A DNA stretch of 64,000 nucleotides from NCBI GenBank assembly GCA_021555075.1, contig JAKGBX010000002.1, positions 491,001 through 555,000 on the forward strand, in the 5' to 3' direction. The DNA comes from Rhodobacteraceae bacterium LMO-JJ12. Its GTDB lineage: Bacteria > Pseudomonadota > Alphaproteobacteria > Rhodobacterales > Rhodobacteraceae. The translations under genes and the position numbers were made by a program. Shown here in pieces: positions 63,124 to 64,000 of this stretch; positions within the stretch are counted from its first letter, which is position 1; each line of letters opens with the position of its first letter. Below the pieces are notes generated by a model. The model was not told the origin of the DNA and ran no database searches. It saw only the letters and a program-made list of their open reading frames with translations.

Positions 63124-64000
63124 CGCAGCCTTGGACGCCAAGGCGATTACCCACAAACGGGTGCTCAAGATCGCCCTGCCGATCATGCTGGCCAATGTCT
63201 CTGTGCCGCTTCTCGGCGCTGTTGATACCGGTGTTGTCGGCCAGATGCCCGAAGCCGCGCCGATTGCGGCGGTGGGTGTCGGTGCAATCATCCTGTCTGC
63301 CATTTACTGGGTGTTCGGCTTTCTGCGGATGGGCACGACAGGGCTGACCAGCCAAGCGCTGGGCGCGGGGAACACGGCAGAGGTTGCCGCGCTTTTCACC
63401 CGATCGCTGATGATCGCGGTGGCGGGGGGTGTTGCGCTGATTGCGCTGCAATGGCCGATGATGGCGGGGGCGTTTCAGGTTGCACCGGTCAGCGCCGAAG
63501 TTGAGGGGTTGGCGCGCGATTACATGGTGATCCGCATTTGGTCGGCCCCGGCGGCGATTGCGATTTATGGCATTACCGGGTGGCTTATCGCGCAGGAACG
63601 CACGCGCGGCGTTTTGATGTTACAGCTTTGGATGAACGGGCTGAATGTCGGGCTTGATCTGTGGTTCGTGCTGGGGCTGGGCTGGGGCGTCGAGGGCGTG
63701 GCGATTGCCACGTTTCTGGCGGAATGGAGCGGGCTTATCATTGGGTTGTGGCTGTGCCGGGATGTTTTCCGTCTGCCCGACTGGCGCAATTGGGAGCGGG
63801 TGTTTGACGCGGTGCGGCTTAAACGCATGGCGGTGGTGAACACCGATATTTTGATCCGCTCGCTTTTGTTGCAGGCGATTTTCGTCTCATTCCTGCTTAT
63901 GGGTGGACGGTTCGGCGATGTGACGCTGGCGGCCAATCAGGTGCTTTTGCAATTCCTGCATATCACTGGCTATGCGTTGGATGGGTTTGCCTTTGCCGCC
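63116..64000 (+). CDS. MATE-family efflux transporter, truncated by the window end
   Basis: The first 295 residues of a multidrug and toxic-compound extrusion protein. The N-terminal segment THKRVLKIALPIMLANVSVPLLGAVDTGVVGQM, given in part, and the following helices with MGTTGLTSQALGAGNTAEVAALF resemble the DinF subgroup. ATG 63116 overlaps the end of the preceding thioesterase gene by eight bases. The protein should continue about 150 residues past the window edge. Substrate unknown. Confidence 0.9.
   Translation, partial: MADAALDAKAITHKRVLKIALPIMLANVSVPLLGAVDTGVVGQMPEAAPIAAVGVGAIILSAIYWVFGFLRMGTTGLTSQALGAGNTAEVAALFTRSLMIAVAGGVALIALQWPMMAGAFQVAPVSAEVEGLARDYMVIRIWSAPAAIAIYGITGWLIAQERTRGVLMLQLWMNGLNVGLDLWFVLGLGWGVEGVAIATFLAEWSGLIIGLWLCRDVFRLPDWRNWERVFDAVRLKRMAVVNTDILIRSLLLQAIFVSFLLMGGRFGDVTLAANQVLLQFLHITGYALDGFAFAA

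Noticed and set aside
1-64000. Prophage, insertion sequence or integrase
   Set aside because: No transposase, integrase, phage structural gene or tRNA-associated attachment duplication was seen. The only transfer signal is composition around 46-48 kb.

Overview
The window is a dense, GC-rich chromosomal segment that looks like a member of the Rhodobacterales (Roseobacter group, Alphaproteobacteria). This is inferred from family resemblance: a fmt-def locus with three deformylase paralogues, a TctCBA transporter divergon, an rsfS-rlmH-gpmI-envC-ctpA-rppH block, leuCD and leuB loci, a CoxMSL-type molybdenum hydroxylase, a large aerobic beta-oxidation locus, and short GC-hairpin intergenic repeats ending in ATATTTnnggCAAGATGAA that I associate with this family. 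There is no rRNA, no recognisable tRNA, no insertion sequence, no phage gene and no CRISPR array.

Layout. 1-2.6 kb: fmt and three tandem def genes (minus strand), one with lost catalytic residues. 2.7-9.4 kb: a PatB/MalY C-S lyase, a small conserved protein, a glutathionyl-hydroquinone reductase, a lone receiver protein, a cobC-cobD cobalamin pair and an MltB-type transglycosylase. 9.4-20.5 kb: a coherent catabolic divergon around an IclR regulator: class III aminotransferase and HAD hydrolase to the left; TctCBA importer, aldehyde dehydrogenase, AGXT2L-type phospho-lyase, APH-type kinase and Tm-1-like protein to the right. A kinase, phospho-lyase and aldehyde dehydrogenase in one run suggest phosphorylation, elimination and oxidation of an amino alcohol or hydroxylysine-like substrate. 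20.6-31.6 kb: recO, a META protein with a TetR regulator, glpK, a structured RNA candidate behind a perfect CtrA-type box, the rppH-to-rsfS block and an MscS channel.

32-40 kb: leuC, an HdeD-like membrane gene and leuD, then a membrane protein, an exported EEP-family protein, a divergent SDR/LysR pair and leuB. 40-44 kb: coxMSL-type genes plus a MoaD-like gene. 44-48.5 kb: the most accessory-looking part: a degenerate M48-like membrane protein, a DUF2892 gene with a SqrR/BigR-type operator, an AT-richer gene resembling the sporadic TIGR04141/DUF6119 family, and a 117-bp tandem repeat array. 48.5-64 kb: acyl-CoA synthetase, an EamA transporter, sulfotransferase and Hint-domain genes, then beta-oxidation: FadB-like multienzyme, thiolase, two acyl-CoA dehydrogenases, two MerR regulators and two hotdog thioesterases, ending in a truncated MATE exporter.

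Limits. All names come from reading motifs and comparing with families from memory; no database search was run. Start codons were chosen from visible ribosome-binding sites and overlaps. Substrate statements for the 9.4-20.5 kb cluster, the molybdenum hydroxylase and the TIGR04141-like gene are inference.
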